From: Cyclobacteriaceae bacterium
GTDB lineage: Bacteria; Bacteroidota; Bacteroidia; Cytophagales; Cyclobacteriaceae
Reading direction: 5' to 3'
DNA: 64,000 nucleotides
Assembly: GCA_026129485.1 (NCBI GenBank)
Contig: JAHCHY010000001.1
Coordinates: 308,852-372,851, forward strand
Shown here: positions 52,361 to 62,731 of the stretch, piece by piece
Layout of the letters: every line of letters begins with the position of its first letter
Position numbering within the stretch: the first letter of the stretch is position 1
Translations under genes and position numbers: made by a program
Notes under the pieces: generated by a model
The model's database searches: none
What the model was told of the DNA's origin: nothing
The model's input: the letters and a program-made list of their open reading frames with translations, nothing else

Positions 52361-55300
52361 TCAGAAATCGAAGCCGAGGGTAACAGACAGGCGCGGGTCT
52401 TTTACCTGGTAGTTCTCCACCGGCCAGGCAAGATCAAATTTCATGTAATAGCCCAGCATCATGGTGCGGAAGCCTAAGCCATAGCTATACAGCCACGGAT
52501 TAAGGTATTCGTTAATCTCAATCACAAACGGACTACCTGAGCCCGGCTCATCCGGCACTACGCGCTTTCTAACGCTGTTGCGCGAATTAACAGGTATGGG
52601 CCCTGTCCAACCTGTGCCAATATCATAAAAGGCTGTAAACTGCAGGTTGCGGAAAAAGTTTGACGTGATCGGGCCGCTGCTGAGCGCACGGATCAAAGGC
52701 ACACGTAATTCAACATTACCAACCGTTACGCTGTTCCCATAAAGTGTTGCATAATCAAAACCGCGCAGGCTGGTGGCAAATTCCGAGAAAAGAATGTTTT
52801 CATTAAACGTACGTTCTGTGCTTCTGAGCGGATTCTGAAGACCTGTATAATTGATCCGGTTGAATGCCCAGTTATCCATTCCGCCCAGCAGGTATTTCTT
52901 GGGCGAGTTACCAAAGAATGTCCCGGCAAACCCACGCACCGCTAACACAATCTCGCGATAGATTTTCTGATAGTGGCGCACATCCAAAGACGCCTGCGAA
53001 AAGCTTTTGGATGAATTCCCTATTGCTTCGTAATGCACCAGGCTGAACTTACCGCGTGTACCTTCTATAATGTTCATACCCGTGGCAAGCGAATTATCAT
53101 ATACCACTTCGGCACGGGCGCCTGCATAAACCTGGCGCTGCGATGGCTGGAATGAAGGCACTGTATCCTGTGGAATAATGTATCCCCTGTCTATAAACTG
53201 GGTAAAGCCCACAAACGGCTTAAGTGAAACACGGGTACGCACCGAGAGCGGCACGGATGCGCCCACTTCTATTTTCTGGAAAGAATATTTTTGCTCTTCC
53301 ACATCGGTAACGCGCGGGGTGTTGGTTTCCCAAAAAATTACCTTACGGTCGAAGCGTACACTATAATCAACCCGGTAAGGCAGGAACTGAAACTCGCCCC
53401 ATACATCGCCACTTTTAAAATCAAACGCGGTTTGCAGCCCGCCCAGGATGCGGTAGTTCTCCAGCATATCATTCATCTGCGCCTCCAGCTTTACACTAAA
53501 CCCGCGCAACGGATCAATTACAAAATTGGTAGCAAAGTTTTCGTAGCTGAACTTCGGCATATACGGGAACGGTCCCGTTACCCGGCTGGCATCGCGCGCT
53601 TTCATATAGCGGGTCAGAAATGTTTCGCTGGGCTGCTTGGTTTTCAACACATCATCTTCAAACACATAGTCATTCGTGTTCAAAGGTTTTTCTGTTTTGG
53701 GCTTCAGCGTGTCTGCTTTTACAGGTTCATCAAACGTGTAGTCATCAGTATTGATCACACCTTTGTCTGTTTTCAACGAGTCCGGTTTTGCTTCGGGTTT
53801 AGGCGGTTCATTCCGGGTAGTATCTGTTTTTTCTTTAAGCCGGGCATTGATCAGGTCTTTGATCGACATATTCTTCGGCTGCTCCTGCTTGCGTCTTTCC
53901 GTCAGGGTTTTGGCCTGCTGCACTTCGCGCCTGCGCGATGCAGGAGTAAAAACCTGTTTTTCGATATTGAAGTTGCTCACCTTAAAAATATCCTCGCCCA
54001 TTTCCTGTGTAGCTACCATCACGAAAGTGCGGTTAACGAAATTCAGATCGTAATCGCTTATGCTGGAGTTGTAGTTGGATATTTGCGCATAAATGCCTGT
54101 TTGACGATTGTACCGGAACAGGTTTACAATGCCGCGCTGATCGCTCAGGTAGAAAAAGTTGTTTTCATCCAGCGCCTTGGGCTTAAAGTCTTTGCTTAAT
54201 GTATTGGTAACACGGGTTACGGTAGTCGTGGTAGTATCTAAGCTAAAGAGAAAGAGATTATAATTAGTTGTTGATTTATCATACCCGCGCACATTGCTGG
54301 CAATCGAATCGGTTGTGCGATTGGAGCTGAACACTACGGTATTACTGTTGGGAATGAACGATGGATCAAGGTCATCAAAAATATCATTGGTAAGCCTGCG
54401 GGTACGATCTCTCCTGCTGCTGATCAGGAATAAATCATTCTGGCCATTCAGGTCTGCGCTTAACACGGCCAGCCTGCCATTTCCTGAAAAATCAAAGCTG
54501 CGCACATTGCTGAACCGATCCAACTCGCGGGGAAGCTTGCTTTTGGTTAGCAGATCGTACAGCCAGAAAACATATTGCCCGTTCTTAACACCAATTACAC
54601 CCAGTGTATTGGCATCTGACCAGCTCAGCAACGGAATGTTATGATCAACGGTTTGCTTGATCACTTTATTTCCACCGTTTAGGATAACGGTTTCCTGGCC
54701 GTTTTCCAGCGAACGGACTCTTACGGTAAACTTACCGCGATCATTTTCTGCGTACGCAATTTTCTTTCCGTCAGGGCTGATTTTTACCGTGGTGTACACA
54801 ACAGACTTGCGATGCTTGTAGCTGAACCGTGAAGAGTCTTCAGGCGATACATAGCTCTGCGCCACACGTTTCTCCATGTCGCCATAATAATTTTTCCATT
54901 CCGTCATCAATTGCTTGAATGGAATACCTAATGTAATCAGCACGCTGCGCTCTTCATTGCGGATAATGCGGGTGTAGTTGAGAATATTGTTGATCGAGCT
55001 TTTGCCGTATTTTTCTACAATAAAATTCCAGATGGACTGCCCCACCAATGCGGCATCGGGACCTGTCATGCGCAAGGCTTTGTTTGCTTTCTTTTCCGCC
55101 ATGATCTGGCGCACAAAATCATCCATTTCGTCATTCCAGCCTTTGGCCACATACAACGAGGCGCCATCCACAAACCAATCGGGCAGGTTCAGCAGCACGG
55201 CATTCTGAAACATGTCTTTCAGGCTTCCGCCAAACATCATCTCGTTCAGCATCAGGTCCGAAAACTTGTAGATCAGCTCTTCTTTAAATTCTTCAACCGT

Positions 55301-55687
55301 ACCCGGATGCGCCACTTCTACGTAGGGCTTTACAAAATCAGTTTCTCCACCGGAATTAAACTGCTGCTTGTTCAGGCCCATGTTGCTCTGCTGCAGATCG
55401 GCTACCGAACTGTATAAAAAAACCTTGGTTTTCTGGTAAGGATAAAACCCGATCAGGTCTGTAATCCGGTCGAATTCTTTTTCGAGGTAATCGAGGGCTT
55501 CCTGCGCTACACGCCTACGGTCGTCATAATAGTACACATCAAAGTTTTCGGAGCTGAGGTAATTCCACCGGAATTGCTTGTACTGAACCCTGTTCTTTCC
55601 AAACTGCTCATAGGCGCGCTGCGCATGCACCTCGCTAAATCCAAATCCAGCAATCAAAATCAGAATAACAACCCGGAACACTCGCAT
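52361..55687 (-). CDS. TolB-like beta-propeller fused to an outer-membrane barrel
   Basis: The 1108-residue protein has a signal peptide, then a peptidase-MA-like N-terminal region (LSSENFDVYYYDDRRRVAQE through FVDGASLYVAKGW) lacking a clear HExxH motif. PD40/TolB-like propeller repeats follow (KKIAYAENDRGKFTVRVRSL, GRLAVLSADLNGQNDLFLIS). A low-complexity linker with two copies of an NTDDYTF/NTNDYVF block sits around residues 650-690. The last 400 residues look like an Omp85/BamA-type barrel ending in Phe (LSVTLGFDF). It is likely an outer-membrane protein. The exact role is not known. Confidence 0.82.
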   Translation of the reverse strand: MRVFRVVILILIAGFGFSEVHAQRAYEQFGKNRVQYKQFRWNYLSSENFDVYYYDDRRRVAQEALDYLEKEFDRITDLIGFYPYQKTKVFLYSSVADLQQSNMGLNKQQFNSGGETDFVKPYVEVAHPGTVEEFKEELIYKFSDLMLNEMMFGGSLKDMFQNAVLLNLPDWFVDGASLYVAKGWNDEMDDFVRQIMAEKKANKALRMTGPDAALVGQSIWNFIVEKYGKSSINNILNYTRIIRNEERSVLITLGIPFKQLMTEWKNYYGDMEKRVAQSYVSPEDSSRFSYKHRKSVVYTTVKISPDGKKIAYAENDRGKFTVRVRSLENGQETVILNGGNKVIKQTVDHNIPLLSWSDANTLGVIGVKNGQYVFWLYDLLTKSKLPRELDRFSNVRSFDFSGNGRLAVLSADLNGQNDLFLISSRRDRTRRLTNDIFDDLDPSFIPNSNTVVFSSNRTTDSIASNVRGYDKSTTNYNLFLFSLDTTTTTVTRVTNTLSKDFKPKALDENNFFYLSDQRGIVNLFRYNRQTGIYAQISNYNSSISDYDLNFVNRTFVMVATQEMGEDIFKVSNFNIEKQVFTPASRRREVQQAKTLTERRKQEQPKNMSIKDLINARLKEKTDTTRNEPPKPEAKPDSLKTDKGVINTDDYTFDEPVKADTLKPKTEKPLNTNDYVFEDDVLKTKQPSETFLTRYMKARDASRVTGPFPYMPKFSYENFATNFVIDPLRGFSVKLEAQMNDMLENYRILGGLQTAFDFKSGDVWGEFQFLPYRVDYSVRFDRKVIFWETNTPRVTDVEEQKYSFQKIEVGASVPLSVRTRVSLKPFVGFTQFIDRGYIIPQDTVPSFQPSQRQVYAGARAEVVYDNSLATGMNIIEGTRGKFSLVHYEAIGNSSKSFSQASLDVRHYQKIYREIVLAVRGFAGTFFGNSPKKYLLGGMDNWAFNRINYTGLQNPLRSTERTFNENILFSEFATSLRGFDYATLYGNSVTVGNVELRVPLIRALSSGPITSNFFRNLQFTAFYDIGTGWTGPIPVNSRNSVRKRVVPDEPGSGSPFVIEINEYLNPWLYSYGLGFRTMMLGYYMKFDLAWPVENYQVKDPRLSVTLGFDF

Positions 55688-55699
55688 ACAATCCCTTCT

Positions 55700-56755
55700 C
55701 TAAGATTTCGAATATAACGCTTTAAACCTGTTAATATTTACAACGGGCATAATTTCGGCAACGCCAGCCAGCCAATCGGCCAGGTGCGCTGCAAAATAAG
55801 GGGCCAGGCTTACACCCTTGGTGCCCAAACCGTTAAAAATAACAACATTTTTCGAATTAGGGTGGCGCCCCAGCATGGGCCTGCGGTCGGGCGAAGTGGG
55901 CCGCATACCCCAATCCTGGGCCACCGTTTGGAAAGGCAGCCTTAACAATTCGGCCGTACGCGCTTCCAGTTCGGCCCGGGCCTTTTCGGTTATAGTTTCC
56001 GAAAGCCGATGCGCTTCGTATGTTGCCCCCACTTTACAATAATTACCGGCTGACGGTACGATATAAACACCACGGTTATAAATTAGTTTAGGGGCTTCAT
56101 CAAGCTGAACAGTTAACGTTTCACCCTTAAGAGGCTTTACCGGCAGGGCTTGCCATAAACGGGTTTGAGATGTTACCCCTGTGCAGAAAATAACAGCCGA
56201 TGCCTGCCATTGCTTGTAGGTTACGCCCGTGTTATCGTACTGCAACTGCGATTCATCAAACCACTCTTCTGCAAATGCGTTTTGCTGCACCAGCCAGACG
56301 CGCACGCTGCTTAAAAATACCGGCACATCTACATAACCGCATTGTCGGATAACCAGACCGCCAAAAGCATCGTAAGCCTGATCGCCATAGGCGCTGCGGG
56401 TATGAATGCGTTCAATAAATTTTTCATTTTCAGGTTGGGCGCTGTACCCCATCCATTCGTTTTGTTCCTGCACCGACAGGAACGGCCGATACAAAGGCAT
56501 AGGATGAAAAAACTTCTGGTTAAGCGCTCGCTCAGCTTCCGGGTAAAAATCAAAGACAGATTGAAAGAGTGTTTCTGCCAGCCAGGTGCGGGTCATTAAT
56601 TTACCGGTAATGGGGTTGAATAACCCCGCAGCGATCATAGAGCTCCGGTTTTTTTGAGGTACATCCAGAACCAAAATCTTTTTACCGCGCTGCACCAGCT
56701 GCCACGCCAGGCACGAGCCTGCCAACCCTTGTCCAATAATCAGGTAATCGAACAT
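55700..56755 (-). CDS. DAO-type FAD-dependent oxidoreductase
   Basis: The start at 56755 (MFDYLIIGQGLAGSCLAWQL) places the dinucleotide-binding GxGxxG near residue 8; the longer frame from 56806 has 17 extra residues. The 351-residue protein has the D-amino-acid-oxidase-like layout, with a C-terminal IVPSAGNYCKVGATYEAH and RPTSPDRRPMLGRHP region for flavin and substrate contact. The substrate is probably an amine or amino acid but cannot be named. It is on the opposite strand to the MBL-pssA-porU group. Confidence 0.88.
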   Translation of the reverse strand: MFDYLIIGQGLAGSCLAWQLVQRGKKILVLDVPQKNRSSMIAAGLFNPITGKLMTRTWLAETLFQSVFDFYPEAERALNQKFFHPMPLYRPFLSVQEQNEWMGYSAQPENEKFIERIHTRSAYGDQAYDAFGGLVIRQCGYVDVPVFLSSVRVWLVQQNAFAEEWFDESQLQYDNTGVTYKQWQASAVIFCTGVTSQTRLWQALPVKPLKGETLTVQLDEAPKLIYNRGVYIVPSAGNYCKVGATYEAHRLSETITEKARAELEARTAELLRLPFQTVAQDWGMRPTSPDRRPMLGRHPNSKNVVIFNGLGTKGVSLAPYFAAHLADWLAGVAEIMPVVNINRFKALYSKS

Positions 56756-56834
56756 GCAGAATTTTAATGGTTTAAAAATACGTGCATCGCCCGTTGTTTC
56801 CATCAAATTTTAGCAAAAGCCTTACTTTTACAGG

Positions 56835-57488
56835 ATGATGAAGATTCAGACTTTCACCTTCAATCCATTCCAGGAGAATACTTTTGTAGCTTATGATGAA
56901 AGTGGTGAAGCCGTAGTGATTGACCCCGGTTGTTATGATGCAGATGAGAAGGCTGAGCTTGTTCAGTTTATTGAGAACAACCGGCTTACGGTTAAGCTTT
57001 TGCTGAATACGCATTGCCACATCGACCACGTTTTGGGCAATGATTTTATCAAATCAAAATACAACGTACCGTTCCTGATCCATGAGAAAGAATTGCCGGT
57101 GTTAATGGCTGTTAAAAGCTATTCTTCCAACTATGGCTTTGCTTTATACCGGGAGGCGCTGCCCGATCGGTTCTTAAAGGAGGGTGATATGGTTTCGTTC
57201 GGGAATACCCATCTGCAGGTATTGTTTTTACCCGGTCATGCCCCGGGGCACATCGGGTTTTATCATAAGCCCACCCATGCTTTGCTGAGCGGTGATGTGA
57301 TTTTTGAAAGCAGCATTGGCCGTACTGATCTGCCCGGTGGCGATTATAATACACTGATTCAAAGCATCCGGCAAAAAGTTTTTGCCCTGCCGGATGAAAC
57401 GATTGTTTATCCCGGCCACGGAAACACGACAACCGTGGGCGAAGAAAAAGTTTCCAATCCTTTTTGCGCTTTATCGATTACCGAATGA
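56835..57488 (+). CDS. MBL-fold hydrolase, glyoxalase-II-like
   Basis: The 217-residue protein has the metal-binding motif LLNTHCHIDHVLGNDFI (HxHxDH), then LFLPGHAPGHIGFYH, LSGDVIFESSIGRTD and VYPGHGNTTTVGEE. These match the metallo-beta-lactamase/glyoxalase II fold with two metal ions. Possible activities are thioester hydrolysis, as in glyoxalase II, or a persulfide dioxygenase; the sequence alone does not decide. The first two codons are ATGATG (56835 and 56838). It overlaps pssA by 4 bp. Confidence 0.9.
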   Translation: MMKIQTFTFNPFQENTFVAYDESGEAVVIDPGCYDADEKAELVQFIENNRLTVKLLLNTHCHIDHVLGNDFIKSKYNVPFLIHEKELPVLMAVKSYSSNYGFALYREALPDRFLKEGDMVSFGNTHLQVLFLPGHAPGHIGFYHKPTHALLSGDVIFESSIGRTDLPGGDYNTLIQSIRQKVFALPDETIVYPGHGNTTTVGEEKVSNPFCALSITE

Positions 57489-58171
57489 GCTTGCTGCGTC
57501 ATATTCCCAATGCGCTTACCTGTGCAAACCTCGTGTGCGGATGCTTCGGTATCATCAGTCTATTCACCAATACGGTTGAACCTGCTTATTTTATCTGGGC
57601 TGCCTGTGTGTTCGATTTTTTTGATGGCTTTGCTGCACGGTTGCTCAAAGTATCTTCGCCAATTGGTAAAGAGCTGGATTCGCTTGCCGATGTAGTAAGC
57701 TTTGGCGTATTGCCCGCACTTGCCATGTACACGTGGATCGGAGTCGAATCTGTTCACACCTACCTGCCATACGTGGCCATTCTGATTGCCGTGTTTTCTG
57801 CTTGGCGATTAGCCAAATTCAACATCGATGAAAATCAAAGCGATTCTTTTATCGGAGTACCTACTCCGGCCAATGCGCTGTTTATATCAGCATTGCCGTT
57901 TTTACCGGAAGCGCTTCGTATTGCCGTATTTTCACCCTATGTGCTGGCCGCTATTGCTATTGTGTTCTCGCTTCTGCTTGTTGCTCCGCTACCCCTGTTC
58001 GCATTAAAATTCAAAAGCTTTAGCTGGCAGGGTAATCAGCCCCGGTTTACTTTTCTGGCTGTTTCGGTATTGTTATTGGCTGCCTTCCATGCCGGGGCAA
58101 TACCATTTATTATACTGTTCTATATTGGCATCTCGTTAGGTTCGCGATTGGCAGGAGTAGAAACAAAATAA
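57485..58171 (+). CDS. pssA: CDP-diacylglycerol-serine O-phosphatidyltransferase
   Basis: The 228-residue integral membrane enzyme makes phosphatidylserine from CDP-diacylglycerol and serine. The CDP-alcohol phosphotransferase signature is DFFDGFAARLLKVSS followed by PIGKELDSLADVVSFG, containing the DG-x2-AR-x8-G-x3-D-x3-D pattern. About seven hydrophobic helices are present. The start at 57485 overlaps the MBL gene stop (ATGA). It is upstream of porU with a 2-bp gap, so it is probably in one transcript with the type IX genes. Confidence 0.93.
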   Translation: MSLLRHIPNALTCANLVCGCFGIISLFTNTVEPAYFIWAACVFDFFDGFAARLLKVSSPIGKELDSLADVVSFGVLPALAMYTWIGVESVHTYLPYVAILIAVFSAWRLAKFNIDENQSDSFIGVPTPANALFISALPFLPEALRIAVFSPYVLAAIAIVFSLLLVAPLPLFALKFKSFSWQGNQPRFTFLAVSVLLLAAFHAGAIPFIILFYIGISLGSRLAGVETK

Positions 58172-58173
58172 CG

Positions 58174-61100
58174 ATGTCCGCAAGCAGATTTGCGCTTTGT
58201 TTAATCTTTTTTGGCTTGAGTGCTGTTTCAGTAGCGCAAGACAATTCTGTATTGCGAAACGGAAACTGGTTTAAATTTTCGGTTACAGCCGATGGCGTGG
58301 TCAGCATCAGCTACAATCTTTTGCAGCAGGCGGGTGTTAACCCCGATCAGGTTGATCCGCGTAATATCCGCATCTATACCGGGCACAACGGCATGTTACC
58401 CCAGGCCAACAGCAAGCCGCGCAAAATTGATTTAACCGAAATTGCCATCCAGGTTGTGGGCGAGCAGGACGGGCGTTTTAATACAGGCGATGTAATCCTG
58501 TTTTATGCACAAGGGCCGGATCAATACCGTTACAATTTGCAAAAGCAGGTTTTTGAGTATGAGAACAACCTGTTTACCGATAAGAACTTTTATTTTTTAA
58601 CTATTGGAACAGAGCCGGGCAAACGGATTGCTTCACGCGAAAGCGTTGCCGGTACATATCCCGTACACACTACCTATCAGCATCCCGGGTTTTACGAAAC
58701 AGAAAAGTATAACCTGCTGAAATCAGGACGCCAGTGGTTTGGCGAACAGTTTGACGCCAGCTTATCCGCCACTATCCGCTTTGAAATAAGCGACATCGTG
58801 GAGAATTCTGAAATAAAATTAGTGTCGCACGTTATGGCGCAATCTGTTACACCTTCGTCTTTTTCAGTTTCCTACAACAACAACCCCATACTCGCTCAGC
58901 CCATTGATGCGATTCCCAACACCCGGTATGGCGTAAAGGGTATTATAAAAGCAGATACTGTTGTGCTCAATTCAAATACCGTTGGCGCCAGTAACACCTT
59001 AAACCAGGATATCCGCTACCAGTTCACCAAAGGCTCGCCAGGTTTATCGGTAGGTTATCTCGATTTTTTCACGCTCACGTTCACACGTAAGCTGATCATG
59101 CATAGCAATCAGCTTTTGTTTCGCACCGCACAAAGTGTTGAAGCACCGGTTTCTGCTTATGAAGTTTCAGGCACCACACCCAATACGTTGGTTTGGGATG
59201 TTACCGACCCGGAGCTTGTTGTGCAACAACAGGTTACCCATACCGCAGGTAAAACCGGTTTTGCTGCACCTTCCGATTTATTGAGAACATTTGTAGTGAT
59301 GAACCCGGCACAGCTTAATGCACCTGCATTTGAAGGCGTTGTGCCAAACCAAAACCTGCGTGGCGCCACGGCCCCTCAGCTTTTAATTATCACGCACCAG
59401 GATTTTACATCAGAAGCGCAGCGGCTGGCCGCACATCGTCAGCAGCAAGGCATTTCAGCTTCAGTTGTTACCGTTGATCGCATCTATAATGAATACGCTG
59501 GTGGTAAACAGGACTTTACTGCCATCCGTGATTTTATTCGCAGCTATTACCGGCAGCCCGGTTCCGCACTTAAAAATGTACTGATCTTTGGCCGCGGTTC
59601 TTATGATTACAAAAACAGGGTTTTCAATAACTCAAACTTTGTTCCGGTCTACGAATCCAGAAATTCACTAAGCCCGCTGGAAACATACTCGTCTGACGAT
59701 TACTATGCATTTATGGATGAAACGGAAGGCGATTGGTTTGAATCACCTGCGCAAAACCATACACTTGACCTGGGCATCGGGCGTCTGCCGGTTAAAACAC
59801 CTGAAGAAGCTAAAGTAGTGGTAGATAAGCTTATTGAATACGATACCGATGCTGCGGGCGCGTGGCAGAATGCAATTCTCTTTGTAGCCGATGACGGGGA
59901 CTTCAACATTCATCATTCGCAGGCCGACCAGCTCGCCAGCTATGTGGAGCAAAATTATCCGGCCATGTCCACCAAAAGATTTTTTGTGGATTCGTATGAG
60001 CAGGTTACCCGCCCCAGCGGACAAACCAGCCCCGAGGCGGCAAAAGCATTAGACCTTGCCATTCATAAAGGTGCGCTGATTGTAAATTTTACCGGCCACG
60101 GTTCCGAACAGGTGTGGATGGACGAACGCATTCTGGATGATGTGATGATTAAGAACTGGAAAAACAAACCCATGTACCCGTTATTCATTACGGCTACCTG
60201 CGAATTTGGCCGGCATGATGATCCGTTACAGATTACCAGTGGCGAATTAACTTTGTTGCAACAAAAAGGCGGCAGCATTGGATTGGTTACATCCGCACGG
60301 CCGGTTAATTCCAGCACAAACTTTACATTGAACCGTGCCTTTTACGAAGCGCTGCTTACCAAAACCAACAATCAATATGAAGATCTTGGCTCTACATTCC
60401 GTATCACAAAAAACAACAGTACCAGCGGTGTCGCCAATCGTAATTTTTCTTTGCTTGCCGATCCCAGCATGAAGCTCGCCTTACCACAGAATGAAGTCGT
60501 GTTTGATGAGATTACCACTGCGGCCGGATCATCAACACTTACCGGGCTTTCAGAAATCAACATAAAAGGTCATATCGAAAATGCAGGCGAAACCGTTACC
60601 GGTTTTGATGGTAAACTAACACTTACCTTATTGGATGAACCGGTATCGCAAACCACAAAAGGCGATGATAACTCACCTTTCAGCTATTCAGAGCGATCGA
60701 ACATATTGTTTCGGGGCCAGGCATCGGTAACACAGGGAGAATTTGAAACGGCCTTTGTCCTGACTAAAAATGTTCCGGCAAATAATTCAACAGGATTATT
60801 TACCGGATTTGCCTACAACAAATCTGCACTGGCAAGCGGTTATACTACACAAGCTGTTGCCGGTATTGATAACACGGCTGCTGCAGACACAACCCCACCA
60901 CACATCCGGTTATTTATGGGCGACACCACGTTCGTTTCCGGGGGTATCGTGGGGCCATCAACCAGAATTGTGGCCATCCTTTCAGATAATAGCGGGATCA
61001 ATATCACCAATTCCCCGGCAGGAAAAGAAATTCATTTTTCGCTGGATGGCGGAGAACCCCAAAACATCAACGATTATTATATTGCCGATACGGATTCTTA

Positions 61101-61545
61101 CAAAAGCGGAATGTTGATTTATCCTTTAAATGATTTGGAAAAAGGGAATCACACCTTAACCTTAACCGCTTCCGACACATATAATAATACCACATCTGTT
61201 TCGGTTCCTTTTGTGGTTACCGATGGCAGCCAGATCCAGATTGAACAATTCGTGAACTACCCTAACCCGTTTGATATAAGTACAACCCTTGAATTTACCC
61301 ATACCCGCCCGGGCGAAGACCTGGAGGTATGGCTTAGTATTATAGACCTGGCCGGTAACAAGGTTCTGGAGCAGCATTTTGAGGTTCCGGAAAGCCAATA
61401 CCGGGTTACCCTTACGCAATGGAACGGGCATTCCGGTTCGGGAACAAAATTAGGCAGGGGAATATATTTGGGTAAACTCTCCGTTCGTTCATTATTGGAT
61501 GGCTCGAAAAATGAGCAATTTACCAAGCTAATTGTGCTTAATTAA
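58174..61545 (+). CDS. porU: Type IX secretion system sortase PorU
   Basis: The 1123-residue protein is a C25-family cysteine protease of the type IX system. It removes the C-terminal signal from cargo and links cargo to the cell-surface anchor. It has a signal peptide (ending VSVAQ), a long beta-rich N-terminal domain and a gingipain-like catalytic domain. The catalytic His is near residue 641 (VNFTGHGSEQVW) and Cys near 676 (FITATCEFGRHD). The C-terminus has an Ig-like FlgD-type domain (VNYPNPFDISTTLEFTH). porV follows 20 bp downstream. Confidence 0.95.
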   Translation: MSASRFALCLIFFGLSAVSVAQDNSVLRNGNWFKFSVTADGVVSISYNLLQQAGVNPDQVDPRNIRIYTGHNGMLPQANSKPRKIDLTEIAIQVVGEQDGRFNTGDVILFYAQGPDQYRYNLQKQVFEYENNLFTDKNFYFLTIGTEPGKRIASRESVAGTYPVHTTYQHPGFYETEKYNLLKSGRQWFGEQFDASLSATIRFEISDIVENSEIKLVSHVMAQSVTPSSFSVSYNNNPILAQPIDAIPNTRYGVKGIIKADTVVLNSNTVGASNTLNQDIRYQFTKGSPGLSVGYLDFFTLTFTRKLIMHSNQLLFRTAQSVEAPVSAYEVSGTTPNTLVWDVTDPELVVQQQVTHTAGKTGFAAPSDLLRTFVVMNPAQLNAPAFEGVVPNQNLRGATAPQLLIITHQDFTSEAQRLAAHRQQQGISASVVTVDRIYNEYAGGKQDFTAIRDFIRSYYRQPGSALKNVLIFGRGSYDYKNRVFNNSNFVPVYESRNSLSPLETYSSDDYYAFMDETEGDWFESPAQNHTLDLGIGRLPVKTPEEAKVVVDKLIEYDTDAAGAWQNAILFVADDGDFNIHHSQADQLASYVEQNYPAMSTKRFFVDSYEQVTRPSGQTSPEAAKALDLAIHKGALIVNFTGHGSEQVWMDERILDDVMIKNWKNKPMYPLFITATCEFGRHDDPLQITSGELTLLQQKGGSIGLVTSARPVNSSTNFTLNRAFYEALLTKTNNQYEDLGSTFRITKNNSTSGVANRNFSLLADPSMKLALPQNEVVFDEITTAAGSSTLTGLSEINIKGHIENAGETVTGFDGKLTLTLLDEPVSQTTKGDDNSPFSYSERSNILFRGQASVTQGEFETAFVLTKNVPANNSTGLFTGFAYNKSALASGYTTQAVAGIDNTAAADTTPPHIRLFMGDTTFVSGGIVGPSTRIVAILSDNSGINITNSPAGKEIHFSLDGGEPQNINDYYIADTDSYKSGMLIYPLNDLEKGNHTLTLTASDTYNNTTSVSVPFVVTDGSQIQIEQFVNYPNPFDISTTLEFTHTRPGEDLEVWLSIIDLAGNKVLEQHFEVPESQYRVTLTQWNGHSGSGTKLGRGIYLGKLSVRSLLDGSKNEQFTKLIVLN

Positions 61546-61565
61546 CTACCTTTACCGCTTAGAAC

Positions 61566-62726
61566 TTGAGTATGAATAAGTTAAGTCTGCTGGCCTTTTT
61601 TCTCTGCGCAACCTCATTGGGTTTTGCCCAACCGCAACAAGGTACCCTGATTGGGCAGGACAGCACCAACAAAGTAATCACCACGGCCGTTCCGTTCCTT
61701 ACCATTACACCCGATGCACGGGCTGCCGGTATGGGCGATGTGGGCGTAGCTACATCAGCCGATGTAAACTCGGCTTACTGGAATGCCGGTAAGCTTGCGT
61801 TTATAGATAATGGATTGGGCTATGGAATTTCAGGCTCTTACACGCCCTGGCTGGGTAAAATCATTAACGACATGTATGTATTTTACCTGTCCGGTTTTTA
61901 TAAGCTGGGGCGCGAACAAACCGTAGCTGCTTCCATGAAATATTTCGACCTGGGTGAAATACAGTTCCGGGGTGTAAGCAATGAAGACCTCGGACGATTT
62001 AACCCGCGCGAATTTGCTTTTGATGTTACCTACTCACGTTTACTTACAGAAGAGCTCGCCATTGGTGGCGCTTTGCGTTATATCCATTCCAATCTAACGG
62101 GTGCACTGTCAACCGGAAATATTGATGCGCGCCCCGGTAATTCAGTAGCGGTTGACCTGGGTATCTATTATACAAAGCCGATGGCTTCAGAAAACTCAAC
62201 ACTTTCGTTGGGAGCTGCTATCACCAACCTGGGTGCCAAAATTTCGTACTCCGATGCTAACAACCGCGATTTTATTCCAACCAACCTGCGCATAGGTGGC
62301 GCTTACACAATGGAGCTGGATCCGCGTAACAAGCTCACGCTCGCGCTCGACTTTAACAAGCTGTTGGTTCCCAGCCCACCCAGGAATAACTCCACCCCGT
62401 TGCTAAGCGGAATCTTCGGATCATTCACCGATGCTACCGGAGGTTTCAGGGAAGAAATAAGAGAATTTACTACCTCAACCGGGGTTGAATACTGGTACAA
62501 CAACACAGTTGCCGGCAGATTGGGATACTTTCATGAAGCCTTTGACAAGGGAAACAGAAAATACCTGACAGCCGGTGTAGGATTTCGGCATCAGCGGTTT
62601 GGTTTTGATGTCGCCTATCTTGTGCCTACCAATAAAAGAGAGAATGCCCTTGCCGAAACGCTTCGGATCACGATTATGCTCAACTTCGAAAGCAAGGCCC
62701 GCGAAAACGATTCTGTTACAGATTAA
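61566..62726 (+). CDS. porV: Type IX secretion system outer-membrane protein PorV
   Basis: The 386-residue protein has a signal peptide (MNKLSLLAFFLCATSLGFAQ) and a FadL-like outer-membrane barrel. TPDARAAGMGDVGVATSADV and NSAYWNAGKLAF are characteristic of PorV/LptO. It binds cargo after translocation and partners with PorU. The last strands (FGFDVAYLVPTNKRENALAE) close the barrel. It sits between porU and the M16 gene. Confidence 0.95.
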   Translation: MSMNKLSLLAFFLCATSLGFAQPQQGTLIGQDSTNKVITTAVPFLTITPDARAAGMGDVGVATSADVNSAYWNAGKLAFIDNGLGYGISGSYTPWLGKIINDMYVFYLSGFYKLGREQTVAASMKYFDLGEIQFRGVSNEDLGRFNPREFAFDVTYSRLLTEELAIGGALRYIHSNLTGALSTGNIDARPGNSVAVDLGIYYTKPMASENSTLSLGAAITNLGAKISYSDANNRDFIPTNLRIGGAYTMELDPRNKLTLALDFNKLLVPSPPRNNSTPLLSGIFGSFTDATGGFREEIREFTTSTGVEYWYNNTVAGRLGYFHEAFDKGNRKYLTAGVGFRHQRFGFDVAYLVPTNKRENALAETLRITIMLNFESKARENDSVTD

Positions 62727-62731
62727 GCTTG

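Noticed and set aside
53291-54199. Plus-strand 302-residue ORF inside the TolB-like gene
   Set aside because: It is antisense to the propeller and barrel; no domain or start context.
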